A DNA stretch of 64,000 bases, taken from NCBI RefSeq assembly GCF_963678635.1, contig NC_087063.1, forward strand, positions 84,677,574 to 84,741,573. Reading direction: 5' to 3'. Below the pieces are notes generated by a model, which saw only the letters and a list, made by a program, of their open reading frames with translations, had not been told where the DNA came from and ran no database searches. The DNA comes from Symsagittifera roscoffensis. Its lineage: Eukaryota > Xenacoelomorpha > Acoela > Convolutidae. The position numbers were made by a program, and so were the translations under genes. Below are positions 1 to 10,660 of this stretch, in pieces (positions within the stretch are counted from its first letter, which is position 1; every line of letters starts with the position of its first letter).

Positions 1-3000
1 TGGGGAATTTATATCAGCTCTTTTTAGGTGTTAAGATATAAAATTTTTGTAGTTTTGAAGTTGGTAGTCGAGAAAGGTGCGATTTTGTCATCCGAATTGG
101 CCAGTTTTGTTCCTCCCTTTCGGTTACCCTGAGTTAATTTTCCTTCAGGACGGGATTGAGGCAGTGAACCAATATTGGCTCTAATTTTTTGTTTGTTGTG
201 AAGCTCATAGCTGTCGTTTGCTTACGACCACATCTTTTGGGTTGTTCAAGAAAAACAAGAGAGACGTCAGGGAATTCAGCTAATAAGTAAATTTATGTAC
301 TTTGTAGAGAAAATCATCCATAGTACCCTAAAGATTTCTGCCAAGTCATTACCAATTGAAGTATTAATGACAATTTTTACATTAGCACACATAAGACAAT
401 GAAAAAAATTGAAGAAAGGAAAATCAAAACATGAGCATTTTAATGTTTTTGTGAATGAAATTAAAACAAACAGTGCAAAACTGTGCAATTATGAGTTTTT
501 CAACAATCGGGTCATAGTTTTTCATTGTTTTCCTGCCAAGATAAAAAAAGCAATTCAAATATCTAAAAAAACGTAAGTCCTACTCTGACAAAAGAACACT
601 TAGAAAAAAGAGCGTGAAATTTCACCAACCTCTTGGTCATTTTTGTCACGCAAAAAGGGCCTAAAATGAAATCTAAAAGTTCCGGCAAAGACTTAGCTGG
701 AGGATAGCTATAACATTTTTCCGCTAGTGTTTTTAGTAGAGGAGATCCAATTAAATTACTCATCAATAAATGTCAACAAATAAAAAATTTTCCAATTTCT
801 TTTTGTGCAGCCAAGAAGCAGAATAATCAAATCTTACAAAAATACATATGAGTTTACTGGATAAATACAATGCTTCAATTATTTTTACACCGAACTCAAA
901 AAAATCCAGTGATTTCTTAACGTTATGGTGATCAAACTTGAGTCCAGTAAAAAGATTTGCTTTAGGTATAGATTTCCAAAAGTATAGGTTTCCAAATGTT
1001 GAATTTTGTCATACTTGCTTGGTTTTTTTCAACATTCATGCTAACCCCAATTCCTTCCAGGCATTTTTCACTTCATTGAACTTTAGCCTCTAATTTTTAC
1101 GCAATCAATCCAAAACTATCATGACAATTGATTTTAATGCTCGCAATTATGACATTTCTAAAAGTTATTCATTAATTAAGTCAAATGATGCACGCATCGA
1201 AGGATTTAACCAACTCAAAGAACAATTTCCTGATTAATTGTACTCTGTTGATTTCACACTCAAGAATGATTGTTGTGATTATACACATTATGACAAACAG
1301 CAGAAAAATTTTCCGCGCTTAGATTATGTTTTAATGAATTTCAAAACAGGTTTTGATTTTATGCGAGGAATTTAAGCTTCGCTTGCGTGACCTTCTGATA
1401 TTTACTCTGACTTGAAGAAATTGAGCAACGTATTCCCGTTTGATTTAGGAAATAATTTTTTTTTTAAAAACTTGGGGATTAATTTTGTCTGGACCAATTT
1501 CCTATCCATTTGGAAAAGATATAATTGCTTTATACACTTCGCAGTCAGTTACGAAAAAGCTATCGATGTTTTCCGTGTTTGGGGAATTTATATCAGCTCT
1601 TTTTAGGTGTTAAGATATAAAATTTTTGTAGTTTTGAAGCTAGTAGTCGAGAGAGGTGCGATTTTGTCATCTGAATTGGCCAGTTATGTTCCTCCTTTTC
1701 GGTTTCCCTCAGTTAATTTTCCTTCAGGACGGGATTGGGGCAGTGAACCAATATTGGCTCTGATTTTTTTGTTTGTTGTGAAGCTCATAGCTGTCGTTTG
1801 CTTACGACCACATCTTTTGGGTTGTTCAAGAAAAACAAGAGAGACGTCAGGGAATTCAGCTAATAAGTAAAATTTTGTACATTGTAGAGAAAATCATCCA
1901 TAATACCCTAAAGATTTCTGCCAAGGGAACCAAGTGAGTTCTTAGGTGCCCTCTTGAACAACAGTACTTTAGAAATGGCTGTATTTACATAATTGTCTAG
2001 CACTAAGTCATTACCAATTGAAGTATTAATGACAATTTTTACATTAGCACACATAAGACATTGAAAAAAATTGAAGAAAGGAAAATCAAAACATGAGCAT
2101 TTTAATGTTTTTGTGAATGAAACTAAAACAAACAGTGCAAAACCGTGCAATTATGAGTTTTTCAACAATCGGGTCATAGTTTTTCATTGTTTTCCTGCCA
2201 AGATAAAAAAAGCAATTCAAATATCTAAAAAAACGTAAGTCCTACTCTGACAAAAGAACACTTAGAAAAGAGAGCGTGAAATTTCACCAACCTCTTGGTC
2301 ATTTTTGTCACGCAAAAAGGGCCTAAAATGAAATCTAATAGTTCCGGCAAAGACTTAGCTGGAGGATAGCTATAACATTTTTCCGCTAGTGTTTTTAGTA
2401 TAGGAGATCCAATTAAATTACTCATCAATAAAAATCAACTAATAAAAAATTGTCCAATTTCTTTTTGTGCAGCCAAGAAGCAGAATAATCAAATCTTACA
2501 AAAATACATATAAGTTTACTGGATAAACACAATGTTTCAATTTTTTTTACACCGAACTCAAAAACATCCAGTGATTTCTTAACGTTATGGTGATCAAACT
2601 TGAGTCCAGCAAAAAGATTTGTATTAAGTAAAGGTTTCCAAATGTATAGGTTTCCAAATGTTAAATTTTGTCAAACTTGCTTGGTTTTTTTCAACATTCA
2701 TGCTAACCCCAATTCCTTCCAGGCATTTTTGACTTCATTGAACTTTAGCCTCTAATTTTTACGCAATCAATCCAAAACTATCATGACAATTGATTTAAAT
2801 GCTCGCATTTATGACATTTCTAAAAGCTATTCATTACTTAAGTCAAATGATGCACGCATTGAAGGATTTAACCAACTCAAAGAACAATTTCCTGATTAAT
2901 TGTACTCTGTTGATTTCACACTCAAGAATGATTGTTGTGATTATACACATTATGACAAACAGCAGAAAAATTTTCCGCGCTTAGATTATGTTCTAATGAA

Positions 3001-3063
3001 TTTCAAAACAGTTTTTGATTTTATGCGAGGAGTTTAAGCTTTGCTTGCGTGACCTTCTGATGT
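1..3063. repeat. Two-copy tandem duplication, about 1.58 kb period
   Basis: Bases 1-1403 reappear at 1580-3063 with high identity and an offset of 1579 at the left edge. The second copy carries an 82-base stretch (1926-2007) absent from the first. It is flanked by the short repeat AAG, so copy 1 most likely suffered a small deletion. Bases 1404-1579 belong only to the first unit, and similarity stops near 3063. The copies contain decayed coding sequence on the plus strand, listed separately. No terminal repeats or target-site duplications were seen, so a mobile origin is possible but unproven. The first unit may begin before the window. Confidence 0.9.
403..1375 (+). pseudogene. Decayed unassigned coding sequence, copy 1
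   Basis: Plus-strand stretches read like protein but are broken. One open stretch runs from 403 to a stop at 574-576 and contains HEHFNVFVNEIKTNSAK. A second starts with ATG at 1121, meets TAA at 1235-1237, then continues in the same frame to 1373-1375 with the stretch DFTLKNDCCDYTHYDKQQ. The sequence after 1360 also reads well in another frame (CEEFKLRLRDLL), suggesting a frameshift. The same stops occur in the second copy, so the gene was dead before it was duplicated. I do not recognise the family. A transposon-encoded protein or a processed host gene are both possible. Confidence 0.4.
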
Positions 3064-3358
3064 TTATTCAGGAGAACAAAAATGAGTTCGATCAGACAAA
3101 ACTCAATAATTTGATTTATCATGAGTTTTTCGCAAAGATTTTATACAAAAAAGGCAAGGTCTAATTCTGAGCTTAATTGAAAAATATCAACTGGTACTGG
3201 AATATCTTCAAGAGTTTGCACGAAAAAAATCGTCTCTAATAAACGAATTCAAAAGGATCGCATTTTTAGTCAGATGGATGAGGCTTTTCTTAATCAATTT
3301 TGATAGTGTTTTTCACTTTAATTTTCAAATAGTTCTACAACAGACTCCGAAAAATTAA
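2065..3358 (+). pseudogene. Decayed unassigned coding sequence, copy 2
   Basis: This is the second copy of the broken coding segment, with more of its 3' part kept. It has a stop at 2062-2064 just before an open stretch, and an ATG at 2783 followed by in-frame TAA at 2897-2899 and 3035-3037. A shifted open stretch runs 3000-3164 (EEFKLCLRDLLMFIQENKN) and another 3170-3358 (IEKYQLVLEYLQEFARKK). These consecutive frames look like one reading frame broken by small indels. The last two stretches lie partly beyond the duplicated unit, so copy 2 seems closer to the original locus. Function is unknown. Confidence 0.4.
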
Positions 3359-3734
3359 AATGACTAGTTTATCAAACAAAATTTTCAAAAAAATTGTGAA
3401 TGATGGCTAAATTCACTTTAAAAAAAGTTGAATTATGTTGGCTATAAAATAATTGAACATTAAAAGTTAGCCTGGACCGGACAGCCCTACATCTCGGGTA
3501 TCAAAAGTCTTCACTGATGAATATTTTTCAATTTCAGCCAAAGAATTCAATAACTTTGTCAAAGGCAGAGATCTTCCGAAACAAATTTGTTTAGCAACAA
3601 TCGATTCTCTCCAAAAAATTGAAAAAAGCATAGCTGTTTTGATTTTTTGCCTTTTTAGTCTCATAAACACCGACGGAAATGCCATTATTTCGATAATAAA
3701 ACTAACAAAAACCTTTGCAAAATTGTTAAAGACT

Positions 3735-4160
3735 ATGGTCTTTTCATTCAGTGATGTATGTAAGTAAGTATGTGTGTATGTTTGTATGTAGGTAAAAAAA
3801 ATGTAAATTTGTAAGTATTAATGTAAAATAATAAGCAAGGATGTTAGTTAGTAATTAAATAAGAAAGGAAGTCGGTATCGTTAAGTTAACTAAGGTAAAA
3901 AAAGTGAAGTAGTTAAAAAAATAACTTAAATTAAAATAAAATAAACTTCAGCAAAAAAAGTAATCAAGTACGCTGAAAAAAAAGGCAGAGTAAAAAAGAT
4001 TGAGTCCAAAGCAGGTAAAAAATAAAAGTTAAGCAAAGTAAAGTAAAAAAACTAAAAAAGGAAGTAGATAAACAAAAAAGTGTAAATAAAAAAAAACAAG
4101 AGAGCAAACGAGTAAGCAAACAAAAAAAACACTGAATGGTAAGTAGGCAAACAAATTTTT
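3735..4160. repeat. Low-complexity purine-rich tract
   Basis: The plus strand is dominated by degenerate GTAA, GTATG and AAAAAGTAA words with long A runs. No open frame or gene motif was seen. It looks like decayed simple-sequence DNA. Confidence 0.7.
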
Positions 4161-6003
4161 ATCGAATACTGAGCGGCCCAAGTCAACGCTATCCAAAACT
4201 TGAGAACGTGGTCAAGGCCATGAATTAAAAAGAAACTGCTGAAAAGTTGCTTATAGATCTGAAAACTCCAATTTTTAGACTGGCAAGGTTGGATTGAGGT
4301 TTTTTGAGATAAATGAATTGTAGACAGATGTTGGTGTGAAAATGACAGAAATTGAGACTGTCAGTGTTCAAAAGGCAACAGCAAAACAATATGTAGCTAA
4401 AATTTCAAGGATAGATTTTTGGTTTTTTCAAGTTAAAAAGACGAAAGATAAAACTCTTCCACTCAAACGCCCCAGAAAGCTGTGGTTATAGCTGCAGGAC
4501 AATATTGTACAGTACAATGGACACTCCTGATAATTTCATGTTTTAATCCGGCTGCATCGCGCAAAAAAGAGAGCATAAACAAATAAGCCGCCATAGAGAC
4601 CCAACCTAATTAAAACGTCGTAGAAGGAAAAACAAGCAATTTGGAAAAACATTTTCGGTTAGAACTGACATCATAAGATTAAGGACGTAAACATTTTGTG
4701 AAAAAATTCTAAATCAAATGGAGTAACCCGTTTTTTTTTTCCATTTCACTGTTTTAGCCAGCACCTCTCCATTCTGATAAATTTCAGCCAGTAGATATAA
4801 AAGATACTTAGCAATTACTTTTTAGACTTGCTCAGATTTCAGTGGTACGCAAACAAATAAAGCACCGGCTTTTTCTTTGATTTTGTAAAAATGCGCCAAG
4901 TTTTTACCAAAAGCCTGGTGCATTTTTCCCATCTTCTTTTCCCCTTTTCCTTTAATTTTTTCATTTTTACTCTCCTCTTTCTCCTCTCAAGCAATCCAGC
5001 ACAGCGTTTCTCTCCGAATTAAAAATTTGAATTTTTTGTTTGGTGGAAAACCCTCTAAATTGTATAAGTTAGTTATCAAAATCTTCAGTACACCAAGTTC
5101 TCTCTAATTCCCTTTTCTGTTTTCAAAATTTGACAAACTTATCATTTGCTATTACTTGCACAGCAACGGCCGCCGCCTCAGAGAGTGAGTTCAATTAACA
5201 GCATATTCACCATAAAATTTAGCATAAGATGGGGAAAAGCTTACTGCTGCCAACAGTTAGGCAACGCTGCCAAAACTGCCGGCGAATTTTTCCTACATAT
5301 CATAAAAGTCAACTTCACTTTAACTAACAATGTTTTAAAATGTCAAAAATTCATTTGCCCGAATGAATTGTAACAATAAATATGATTCATATAATTAACC
5401 CGGATCAAATGTTAAGACCCCAAAAATTGGAATTGGAAAAAATTGTGTATCGTGTCCCTTGTTGTTAAGTTAAGCTTAGCAAGATCTCAAATAGGGGTCT
5501 TCTGAGTTTTGCTTTTGAGAGAAAAATTTTTTTCGTTAAAATCCTGGGATGAGAATCCTCCAAAAAAACAAGGACCCCTTTCTTAGGATTTTGCTTTACG
5601 TGAGAACCCCCTTGGCAGGAACCCCCACCCCCCCCCCTTAGGATGCGGGACACAAAACAATAGTACTTGCATACTGAGAAGTATTTAAATAACCTCAGAA
5701 TTACGAAACATTTACACAGCAACAATGAAAGTCTGTTGTTATGTTGCAAAACAACAACAATTTTCTGCTGTTCGAATGTTAATCCTATTTTCGGTTTCTT
5801 GGCCCTTCGGCTGGTTGGCTTACCACAATTTTTTAAAAAAATTTTCTTGTATTTAAAAATGTAGTGCAAATTTTGTTGCACACCATCAAAATTGAAATTT
5901 ATATTTATTCTGGCAAAACGATAAGTTCATGTCTAAAAAAACCTGGGCTGTTCTTTCATTTCAAAGATTTTGGATAAAAACTTTGTTTTTGGCGTCAAAC
6001 TAA
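4161..6003. other. Intergenic, no gene recognised
   Basis: Only short chance open frames occur here, including a 138-codon minus-strand frame at 5465-5881 that is lysine-, phenylalanine- and leucine-rich without a recognisable motif. A C-rich run lies near 5626-5638. I see no RNA gene or clear mobile-element terminus. Confidence 0.5.
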
Positions 6004-6246
6004 ATATTTGTTAACAAATCTGACAAACTTTTTAGCTTTTCAAGACGTGCAAGGAAACGTGGTATCGTATTCTGTGATTTTCCGCTCACTCTTGAAGAAA
6101 ATGGAACTCATTTTATCGCAATTAGTTTGTTCAAGCGGCAAAAATTTGGAACAAGTTTGCTTGAAAATGCCACTCAAAAACATGGAGATACTTTTATTGG
6201 TCGCAAAAAACTCAAAGCATTTGCAAAGCTGTTGGAACAAAAATAG
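6004..6246 (+). pseudogene. Coding-like open stretch without start codon
   Basis: A plus-strand frame is open from just after a TAA at 6001-6003 to TAG at 6244-6246, 80 codons including the stop. It has balanced composition despite the AT-rich surroundings: GIVFCDFPLTLEENGTHFIA early and FIGRKKLKAFAKLLEQ at the end. There is no ATG at its start. A possible splice acceptor (CTTTTTAG) lies near 6023-6034, so it could be a terminal exon or a relic. An overlapping 107-codon ATG frame (6008-6331) is also open but looks less protein-like. I cannot assign a family. Confidence 0.3.
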
Positions 6247-6355
6247 TTCAAAAATAGCTGCGTGTGAAAAAAAAATCAACCGAAAAAAAACTTTCGTTTC
6301 TAAAATATCGAAAAACTTGTTGCAATTTTAACACAATTTTCTGATGATATCAAAA

Positions 6356-6356
<1 letters not shown>

Positions 6357-6399
<43 letters not shown>
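6357..6399. repeat. (AT)n microsatellite
   Basis: An uninterrupted alternating TA tract of about 43 bases. Confidence 0.95.
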
Positions 6400-6402
<3 letters not shown>

Positions 6403-6700
6403 TGCAGTCTTGTTTTACAGAGTTTCAGGACTTTTCAATGAAAAACTTTTGTTAACTGTAACCTCTTCAGCTAAAAAAAGTTTTTAGTGCTCGTAAAATT
6501 TGTTGTTTTGGTGTTAAATTACATTATTGTCAATCTCAAACATTTTTGTAACGAAATAAAACTTGATACCATGAAAGCAACATGAAATTTGTCACAATTG
6601 AAATCGAATTGATTAAAATATCACAAAATTTACTTGATTTTGATAAACCTTGAATAGTGAGCATTTTTAATTTTCAAAAAATATTTTCAAGAACCCATAA

Positions 6701-6905
6701 AAAACAAAAATTAAAAAAACTGATGAGAATAATATTAACGATGCAGAAAACTATACGGAGAAAACTTATTTTAGAAATGATGAGATTGGTAATTCGGCTG
6801 AGAAGGCTATACATAGAGATAGAACTGTCGAAAAATTAGAAGAAAGCTTAACCTGGCGGCAAAAAAATGAACAGTTACCAAGAAACATTGAATATGTAGG
6901 TTCTA
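6701..6905 (+). pseudogene. Coding-like stretch cut by LINE insertion
   Basis: A plus-strand frame opens after TAA at 6698-6700 and reads as charged, protein-like sequence (for example ENYTEKTYFRNDEIGNSAEK and LEESLTWRQKNEQLPRN). It runs straight into the 3' tail of the minus-strand LINE near 6906. The frame stays open in the LINE tail until about 7029, but that part is LINE sequence. There is no ATG, no known domain, and no proven continuation past the 5' end of the LINE near 10.65 kb. It may be an exon or relic interrupted by the retrotransposon. Confidence 0.3.
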
Positions 6906-6979
6906 AAAAAACATTTCATTCATTCATTCATTCATGGGTTTATTTTGACACCCTTTCTAGACTCAAAGGTGTTCTGTTT

Positions 6980-9786
6980 TTAGTAGAAAAATTGTCGAAA
7001 CAAGTGTGTTTTCAACTTTTTCCTGAATAGCAATTCATCCGATTCGGATTTAAGCTCCTGCGTCAGATTGTTCCATAACTTCGGTCCTGCAAACGTGAAA
7101 CATCTCTTTCCTTATTTTGAACGCGCCATGGATAAACGTATGGTGGCATTTCTTCTGTTGATCGAAAATCGTTGCCTTATCGATATTGCTATGTCATCAA
7201 AATATTGGGCCATTCTGTCATCATGAAGTACTTTGTGGAGAAGAACTAGAGTCTTAAACTTAATACGCTGACAAACCGGCAGCCAATGCAGTTCATGTAG
7301 AAGGATCGTTGCCGACGTCTGCCGATGTGCCTGAAACACAAGTCTGGCAGCGGCATCTTGTATTCATTGTAATTTTTTAATCAATTTGTCCGGTAAACCC
7401 AAAAACAGCGAATTACAGTAATCCAGTCGCGATAAAATAAGATTTTTCACAAGAATAACACGGTTATTAAAATCCAAGTAGTAGCCAACGCTGTATAATT
7501 TCCGCAGGACGAAGTAACATGTCTGCGTTACTTTGTTTATATGGGGAACCGCATTCCAGTTTTTATCAATAAATACACCTAATGATTTCAATTCATTCAA
7601 CACCCTAACTTCATATGAGCCAACAAAAAACGATTTGAGGTCCAGTTTATGGTTTGGTTTTGCGAGTGAAATAATTTCAGTTTTGTCGGGGTTTACCACT
7701 AAACCAAGTTTTTTGTAACAATCAAGCACGTTAATTATAATAGAGTGAACTTTCTCCTTGACACTGATAAAATCGTTTTCTTTGAAGTTTGCAGCAACAT
7801 AGAATAAGGTATCATCTGCATAAGATTGATAAGATACGTTAAGTTTAAGAAACACATCACGAAGAGGTAAAATATAGATGCAAAATAAAAGGGGTCCCAA
7901 GATCGACCCTTGGGGAACACCGTGTTCAATATTAACTTCGTCAGAGTAATGTGAATCAATGAAAACTTTTTGGCGACGGTTACTGAGATACGATCTAAAC
8001 CATTTCAATATGTTATCAGAAGGACCAATATAATTTTTCAGGATTCCAATCAAATAATCATGTCTAAGGGTATCAAACGCACTAGATAAGTCAAGGCCAA
8101 TCAATATCAGGTAATTATTCATATCCAAAAATTTACATATATCATTAGATGTTTTCAACAATGCCGTTTCTGTCGAAGCTCCAAATATGTATGCAGATTG
8201 ATTATTATCCAGGAGACCCGAAACCATAACATGTTCAACAAGCTGACTGTGTATACGTTTTTCAAATAACTTCGAAAGAAACACAAGATTTGAAATTGGT
8301 CTGTACGATGAAAGCTGTTCCGGATCGAGATTTTCTTTCTTCAGAGTTGGAATTATCACTGCTTCTTTAAGTTCATCGGGGAACTTACCCATTTCATTGT
8401 AAAGTTTTAAAATTTTCAGGATATGCGGTCCCCAGTAGCTCCATAACTTTTTAAAAATAACTGTTCGAATTAAATCATGAGGAGCAGTTGCATTTGACAT
8501 TGATAGCACAGCCTGATGCAAATCTTCAAGTTTAATATAGCTGAAACTTTCCATTAAAACTACAGGTGTAGCCTTAAACGAATTTTCTAACATATCCATA
8601 CTGAGAGTTTCAGTACACAATTTCGATACTTTACCAGCAAAATAATCATTAAAATTATTAGCCAAAGTAACTTTGCATTTATGAAAAGGAAGTACTGCTT
8701 CGGTTTTATTTCCTATAAGTTTATCAAGGGCTCTAAATATCTTAGAATCGGTTTGAATAACCTCAATTTTCTTCCGAAAAAATTCGCGTTTCTTAGCCGC
8801 AAAGCTTCTCATTTCCCTATCAAACTCTTTAAAATCATCAAAAACTATTTTCTTCTTTCTATACATTCTTTCTAACTTTCGTCGTTTACGTTTCATCAAA
8901 ATAAGTTCAGAATCGAAAAAATCACACTCCCGAATGAGTTTATTGCACTTTTTGATAGGCGCCATGAAGTCCGTAATCGTTTCCACGGTTTGATTAAAAA
9001 CAGTTAGCAAATTTGAATTAATCTGACAAATGCCAAGACCAACATCTAAATCCAAGGACGATTCTAGAGTGTCGCCAAATTCCGTTAAATTTACATTTTC
9101 CAACTGCGATATGTAAGTAATTTCATCTTAGTTTGTATGAAAAGAATCTGCACCGTAAATTTAATAAAGTGATGGTCTGACTTATCAAAAGGACAAACTG
9201 AAACGTCCTGTGGCTTGTTATTCTCAAATGATAAAACCAATTCGAGAATGTTCCCCTTATTGTGCGTTGGTTCATGTACAGATTGGTACAAACCATATTC
9301 TTTCAATAAGTCTCCAAGTAGGAAAAATTTATTGTCCCTTTTAATAAAGTGAACGTTAAAATCACCGAAGCAAATAAAAGAACGGCAGTTCTGTAGCAAT
9401 TCAGAAAACAAATTACATAATTCAGTGATAAAATTGTTGAAGTTCGCCGAAGGAGGCCGATAGACTAGCATTAAGAGTCCATTAGAACCTAAGTTATTAA
9501 AAGACAATAAGGCTGCTTCTAAATAATCGAAGCAAATATGGCGATCTAAAGATATACACAAAGACTGGTGGGCGATTAAAGCCAGTCCGCCACCACTTCT
9601 GTTTTCACGCGGACAATTAAAATACATGAAGCCGGTTGGGCATATTTGCCTAATGAGATAACTTTCATTTGATGTAATCCAGGTTTCAACGATGCCAAAT
9701 ATATGTAGATTATTAGAAAGAATGATATGAGAAAGAGCGTTAACTTTCCGTCTAATAGATCGTATGTTGAGAAATCCGATTTCCAT
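6980..9786 (-). pseudogene. LINE ORF2: endonuclease and reverse transcriptase, broken
   Basis: The N-terminal part (9786-9091) is an endonuclease/exonuclease/phosphatase domain: GFLNIRSIRRKV, VETWIT, GDFNVHF and the terminal SDHHFIKF motif. A frameshift near 9103-9140 moves to the reverse-transcriptase frame (9103-7367). This has YRPISNLVFLSKLFEK, DLSSAFDTLRHD, HGVPQGSILGPLLF and the catalytic YADDT box. TGA at 7364-7366 interrupts the conserved LQ-IQDAAARLVFQ segment; it could be a CpG-derived change of an Arg codon. The frame continues (LHWLPVCQRIKFK), meets TAA at 7112-7114, and continues again (GPKLWNNL) to its natural stop at 6980-6982. All parts after 9103 share one frame, so the copy is relatively young. 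Confidence 0.92.
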
Positions 9787-9795
9787 CTTTGTTTG

Positions 9796-10632
9796 TCAGT
9801 CAGAGGGCTTTTTCAATGGCTTCAACCAACTTTTTGCCTCTTCATTCAAGAAAAATCTGTTAACAATGGTGTTTTGTCGCGAAAAATCCGGCGAATCAAT
9901 TAATTCCAATTTTTCACCAGCAAAAATAACGTGAAAGCTCCTCAGAGTATGATCTTCTTTAGTTAATTCCCGCATGTGTAATACCTCTGCTCCACTAGTT
10001 TCGCAATGCTGTTTGACTTCTATGGGACCATATTCTTTTGATACTCGGCCCAGGTAAATGTGGCGTCTAGGGGGAGGCTTACTCACGCCTTGAAAAGCGC
10101 CATTCTGGTTGGCTCCAGTAATATGAGTTTTCTTTCTCTGACCAGATTCAGTAGCACTGAATTTTCGTTTGTTCAGATTGGTATCAGCATTATTTTTGTT
10201 CAATTCTGAGTCAGCATGATTTATGCTAGTTTCATCAAATACTGAATCTCTCGGTACCTTTGCAGGTTGATATGATGTTGTCCCAGAGTTCCGCCTTGCC
10301 GAAAAAATACTAGCTGCAAAGCTTTTAGGCTTCAAATATCCAATTTCATTTTCCAATTTATCCAATCGTTGAGCGAAATAATTAACACCACTAAGTTTAT
10401 TATCCACTGATTTCAGTAAAGAAAACAGGCCACTTAGCTTTGGTAATGCGCCACAGCTGTCGCAGGTCCAAGTTAGTTTCCCGCATGCAGCCGATGAAAT
10501 ATCCACACCCAGACAGACACAATGTATCACAGCAGGACAGAGAGCACATGTTATCACATCATCTTGTGATCCAGTAGAGCATTGAATACATTTGAGTAAT
10601 GTGGGTTGTTGCCAGTCTTTGTCACTCATCAT
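9796..10632 (-). CDS. LINE ORF1 protein, PHD-like zinc finger
   Basis: An intact 278-codon frame starts with two adjacent Met codons and ends 9 bases before ORF2. Residues about 14-62 form a Cys/His-rich PHD-like finger (CIQCSTG, CALCPAVIHCVC, WTCDSCG). The middle is hydrophilic and probably disordered. The C-terminal third, from HIYLGRVSKEYGPIEVKQHC to SFHVIFAGEKL, resembles the RRM-like region seen in ORF1 proteins of invertebrate CR1- and jockey-like LINEs. Such proteins bind element RNA and nucleic acid during retrotransposition. It is the only undamaged frame of this element. The assignment is firm by architecture; activity is unknown. Confidence 0.85.
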   Translation of the reverse strand: MMSDKDWQQPTLLKCIQCSTGSQDDVITCALCPAVIHCVCLGVDISSAACGKLTWTCDSCGALPKLSGLFSLLKSVDNKLSGVNYFAQRLDKLENEIGYLKPKSFAASIFSARRNSGTTSYQPAKVPRDSVFDETSINHADSELNKNNADTNLNKRKFSATESGQRKKTHITGANQNGAFQGVSKPPPRRHIYLGRVSKEYGPIEVKQHCETSGAEVLHMRELTKEDHTLRSFHVIFAGEKLELIDSPDFSRQNTIVNRFFLNEEAKSWLKPLKKPSD

Positions 10633-10660
10633 TTAGCATTCAATTATATGAAACTAATTA

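Larger units (their letters stand above)
6906..10660 (-). mobile_element. CR1/L2-type non-LTR retrotransposon
   Basis: A LINE on the minus strand has an ORF1 with a PHD-like zinc finger (9796-10632) and an ORF2 with apurinic-type endonuclease plus reverse transcriptase (9786 down to 6980). After the ORF2 stop, the minus strand reads AATAAACCCATGAATGAATG with further ATGA units. Short tandem repeats of this type end L2/CR1 elements, which lack long poly-A tails. ORF2 is broken by one frameshift and two nonsense codons, so this copy cannot move by itself. The 5' boundary is uncertain (10.64-10.75 kb) and no target-site duplication was identified. Clade is judged from the domain set and tail, not from a tree. 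Confidence 0.9.

Noticed and set aside
5450-5660. Inverted-end element (GTGTATCGTGTCCC near 5445 versus GGGACACAAAAC near 5647)
   Set aside because: The match is short and imperfect, and no target duplication was found.
5465-5881. 138-codon minus-strand protein
   Set aside because: The composition is low-complexity with a glycine run from the C-rich tract; no motif.
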